Assembly: GCA_013398175.1 (NCBI GenBank)
Contig: VZRZ01005367.1
Location: 823,575 to 887,574 of the forward strand
Source: Climacteris rufus
Lineage: Eukaryota; Chordata; Aves; Passeriformes; Climacteridae
Reading direction: 5' to 3'
Length of the DNA: 64,000 bases
Shown: piece by piece, positions 60,118-64,000 of the stretch
Numbering within the stretch: position 1 is the stretch's first letter
How the letters are laid out: each line of letters opens with the position of its first letter
Notes under the pieces: model-generated
Databases searched by the model: none
The model's input: the letters and a program-made list of their open reading frames with translations, nothing else
Told to the model about the DNA's origin: nothing
Translations under genes and position numbers: made by a program

Positions 60118-63100
60118 CATAAAGAAAAAGGTAGCTGTTAAATCATGAGCACAAAACCCAAAGCCTACTTAAATGTAGGGAGGAACTGCCATCTTTTTGC
60201 TCTCTACATCTTCCTATTCTGCCAGTCTGCAGTACAGCTTCCTGTCTGGAGATCTCTACTTACGAATATTGATGCCAGTGAAAACATCCATAATTCCATG
60301 TGCTCACCACTAGACTTACAAGACTAGTAAACTAATAAACATAACCAGCACATATGTCAATCAGAGCTACATTGCTAGAATATAAATTAGCAAATATATC
60401 TCAAAGTCCTGCAGCCAAGATTTTCAGATATGAATTCTGAATGCAGAACTTCAAAAACTTCACAGGGTAGACTTCTGTAAGATGGCCCCAGGACAACAAC
60501 CTATACAAGGTAAGCTGGTTGTCAGAAACCACTCTTCAGTCTCAACTTGCCTTTTTACCTGTCAGTCCAACGGGCACATGATGCAACGCACTCTGGAAAC
60601 CAGGCCAGGCTCAAACTGGTCTTTCCCTCCCCATTAAAGTAAATTAAGAGACATCAGTGGAGCACCCACACAAGCAACTCCACACATTTTGCTCCTCATG
60701 GCAGCTCAGGGCCCACCTCAACCTTCTCTGCAAACCAGGAACTGCGAACTCAAACACCTTCTGAGAAGCAGAGGGCAGCTGGGCTGCGGTGGCACGTCCC
60801 ACGCTCGAGCCCGCTGCAGATGGTGACCAGGCGAGCTGCGTGACAGCCACGGGGACTGCAGAGGCAGGAAGTGGTGCACGCCGTGCCTCCAACTGCTCTC
60901 AAAACCACTCGTTCAGAGCACTGAAATGTAACCCAAAACACGTAGATGGGAAACCGGACAAAGAAAAACTCAGCAATGGAGAACTGAGAGAGCCAGCAAG
61001 CCAGAGGTGGAGCCACGGTGAAAGAGGCCTCAGCAAAGACTGGAGAGAAAGGTCTGCCAGTGCTGAGGCCTGCTCTAAGTGAAAGGACTAACTTGTCCTC
61101 AAGAGAAAAGAGGAAGAAAACATAATGGCTTATGTTAACAAAAAATATCCAGAAGAAATGCATCGTATACAGGAGGTGTGTGTTTGATTAAAGATAAACT
61201 TCACCAAGTGTGGCCAGATCCAACATCTAGTCACGACTCACTCTGGAAAACCTTTACTGATACACATAATCTGTTCTAACTGCAAAGGCTGAGGGGGTGA
61301 GAAACCAGAGGAGGGTATACAGAACACCTTAACTGAAATGAAAAACATAAAGCAGTAATGAGCATTCTCAGTATTTTGAAAGGTTATTGCAAACAATGCA
61401 AATAACTGTAAGAGGTTTGTACAAAAATATAGACTAGCAAATAATATGTATTAAACAGCATTTTATGACTCAATGAAATGCATGGATTGATTTGCAACCA
61501 CTCTTTCAACTGTCCAAAATTTAAACACAATACATGCACAAATGCTCCATTTTTCTTCTCATTTCCCTAACAGCTTACATTTCCTAGGGGGAAAAATGGG
61601 TAGAGAAATTAAATTCCACAATTAGTGTTGAATTCGCAAGTCATAGGCGTTGCCTGGCTTGTTAAGCAGCAAACCTAACATTAAGTCCCCGTTCTTCATT
61701 CCACAAAGGACTGCCATGGCAGAAATGCTCTCAGGCTCTCAAGAAAAGAACATGCTCACCCCACCCAGCAATATTCCCTACTGCCCACCCAGCAATATTC
61801 CCTACTGCCAACTCACACAGCAGTTCCTACGGATCACCACCAGCACAAGATCTTGTCTGGCAACAGGAACCTTGAGATTTGGGGTTGAACTACACTGATG
61901 ACGAGCATCTGAATGGCAGCTGCTCCTCTCCTCTCAACCCAACCCTCCACACCCAGAACTCTAGGCAAGCACCCTGTCATAATAATTCTCAGACCGGTTT
62001 GACCCAGGGATGTCCACTGCAGAAATGCAACTCATTGCATGGAATTAATTTAATGTCTTTTTTACTAACTTGCAAAGCACTGGCTTTGAAAGTAGAAAAA
62101 TCTCTGAAACAAGTTCACATCCTTTCTACAGAAACTAATTATTGTCTAAGTCACTGGGTAATTTCAGATGTTTCTGTGAAAAATAGCAAAGCTCTCAACA
62201 TCAAGTAATAATAAAAGTGCACTTCATATTCTTCCAAGTGGTAACGTGTTTTGGATTTGAGGCAATTCATTACATGCTTCAATGTAACTCAATCTATTAT
62301 ATCAAGAACAGCAGCTGCATAATGACAAAAAATTAACTTCAACTTGAACATTTTAAGAGTGAAAACCGAAGAGAAAATGAGATGATGCCATCATCTAAGG
62401 CACCACTGGCCTCTTGGTGTGAGCTGCCAACATGACAAGAAAAGGCTCAGGACAGCTCCTGTTAGCCTCCCCATCCTCATAAAGTGGCAAGTTCTACAAG
62501 TTTTACTTAATTGTGGGGTTTTTACATAAGAGGTACTCCATTGTGTCCTCCAATAGCAAAATAGCAAGCCTGTACAAAAAGGTGATCACAAACTATCTGC
62601 AGGCACCTGCAGACAGGAGCATTTCCAGATGGTGGGAATGATGAGTGAGAGCACACAAACTCGCCTTTTCTAAGTCTTCTACTGTGAAAAAGGTGAAAGA
62701 TATTTCTCCTTTTGACAGATGAACTCCTGCAAAGCTTTAAGCACATGGATCCTGACACACAGCAACAACCCACTGGCAATGCCACCACTCTGGGCAAAAA
62801 AAGGTGGAGCATGAGGCCACTTGAGCAGGATGGCAAGGTTTTGGATTTGAGACATACCTGGCCTCTATCACTGCAGTATTACATGTAGGTATTAAAACAG
62901 AGTGCTTGAGGTTATTTATGGTAATGAAAGTCCTGGCATGCTCCCTCTGGATGCTGTATTAACCTGCTGGATGTAACTTCCCACCATGAGAGCCTGTGTC
63001 GAGCTATTTAAAACTTTGACACATTTCAACCAGCAGCAGCAAAACTTTCCTTCTGAAACCTTGGGCTGATTACTTTTTTTCCCTCCTCCACAGAAAAGCT

Positions 63101-63528
63101 CAGCCAAAATGCTTCCAAAACTGAGGCCAAGAAAAAGCTTTCATATATGTAGATTATTATTTTTTCATTTAGAAATTAAAAATAACAGTTTCTCTTCCAA
63201 AATCTTTGAAGAGACACTTCAAGTGGGAGAAGGCGTTATGTCTTAGATATGTTGTCACAATATAAAAATCTGCCTGAGTTTGGCCAAGCTATAAGCTTGA
63301 GGGAGAGAAGATAAAAATTACCAGTTTATTCACACTTAAGACTTTTGTATAGTTATTAAAACTTCAGATTACAGCCTCGCTGAGAATATTTCACCCTCTT
63401 GCAGCTGCTTAGTACAGAGGGGCCTGCTTGAGCCATCCGTGGTGAAATCCCCTTTTGCACAGAGCTCTGCCATAGTTTTAAACTATGAAAGGATTGATTC
63501 ACATAGAAGTAACACATTTTTTATTATC
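60118..63528. other. ZBTB1: probable ZBTB1 5' intron
   Basis: No coding exon recognised. The 5' exon and promoter of ZBTB1 are not evident and are probably beyond the right edge. A slightly GC-richer patch at about 60.76-60.90 kb has few CpGs and is not a convincing promoter. Confidence 0.5.
61760..61808. repeat. tandem duplication of a 24-bp unit
   Basis: CCACCCAGCAATATTCCCTA starts at 61761 and again at 61785, with near-perfect identity; a young, local duplication. Confidence 0.9.
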
Positions 63529-63718
63529 AGGGTGGTGAGACACTGGCACAGGTTGCCCAGAGAGGAGGTGCCCCATCCCTAGAAACACTCAAGGCCAGGT
63601 TGGACAGGGCTCTGAGCAGCCTGACTTTGTTGAAGATGTCCCTGCTCATTGCAGGGGGGTTGGACTCGATGGAATTTAAAGGTCACTTCCAACCCAGAGA
63701 ATTCCATGACTCTATGTG
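63529..63718 (+). mobile_element. CR1 3'-end insertion
   Basis: A plus-strand CR1 3' end: GGCACAGGTTGCCCAGAGAG near 63545-63564, CAAGGCCAGGTTGGACAGGG near 63590-63609, GGGGGGTTGGACTCGATGGA near 63654-63673, and a terminal ATTCCATGACTCTATG at 63701-63716. The 5' end is truncated. Confidence 0.93.
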
Positions 63719-64000
63719 CCACCTCCACAGTCACGAGCTGGTGGCAGAGCTTCCTGGAGACTGCTCCACACCACGACTCGCTGCGGGGTTTCAGCATCCC
63801 TCCTGCTAGCTGATGGACAAGGTGCCCAGTTCTGGCTGAGGGAGAGCCAGACTCAGGAGGGGACATAGTGAAAACACAGGGAGATTGGGAAATATAAGAA
63901 GGATGTGGTGGAAAACCTCTAGAAATCTGGAGAGCAGGGAGAGGCAGGCTGGGAGCAGAGTGGTGAGCCAAGAGGAGGGGACTGGGATTAGGAAGCAGCA
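63719..64000. other. window end, nothing recognised
   Basis: Purine-rich sequence following the CR1 insertion; no gene or repeat recognised. Confidence 0.5.

Noticed and set aside
63579..63971. A 130-codon minus-strand frame
   Set aside because: Its larger part runs opposite the CR1 3' end and the rest has no domain.

Overview
The window looks like a stretch of a bird genome. The strongest reasons are CR1-type LINE fragments (the dominant avian retrotransposon, with its typical ATTCTATG-like 3' end), a low repeat load, and two intact vertebrate genes whose order and orientation match a conserved vertebrate block. The species cannot be fixed from the sequence alone.

Two protein genes are certain, both on the minus strand. 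ZBTB1 (stop at 57959, start at 60094) is a 711-residue BTB/zinc-finger protein encoded in one uninterrupted coding exon, preceded by a clear splice acceptor, so its 5' untranslated exons lie to the right. HSPA2 (37957-39861) is an intronless 634-residue cytosolic HSP70. Its upstream region holds a TATA box, a near-perfect heat-shock element, four CCAAT boxes in the same orientation, a second heat-shock element and a CRE-like site, followed by a 175-base assembly gap. In mammals the order is ZBTB1, HSPA2, PPP1R36, PLEKHG3 on one strand; here that block appears inverted, so PPP1R36 is expected left of HSPA2. One exon-like minus-strand stretch near 20.8-20.9 kb resembles part of PPP1R36. It is the only trace I could find, which raises the possibility that the gene is decayed or strongly diverged here.

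Layout. 1-37.5 kb: mostly non-coding, with a CR1 ORF2 remnant at 7.4-8.5 kb, other CR1 3'-end fragments, one unexplained exon-like segment at 4.66-4.82 kb, the PPP1R36-like stretch at 20.9 kb and a very small CpG cluster at 34.4 kb. 37.6-41.0 kb: HSPA2, its promoter, its CpG island and a 45-bp minisatellite. 41-57.6 kb: intergenic, AT-rich, with CR1 fragments and a sharp CpG cluster at 55.6 kb. 57.9-60.1 kb: ZBTB1 coding exon. 60.1-64 kb: probable ZBTB1 5' intron with a CR1 3' end near the right edge.

Functionally the two genes are unrelated (a transcriptional repressor involved in lymphoid development and DNA-damage tolerance, and an inducible chaperone); they are neighbours by conserved synteny. 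I found no CRISPR array, no credible tRNA or rRNA and no intact mobile element. Nothing here looks like a wholly new system; the points most worth following are the HSPA2 promoter architecture, the possible loss of PPP1R36, and the two isolated CpG clusters.
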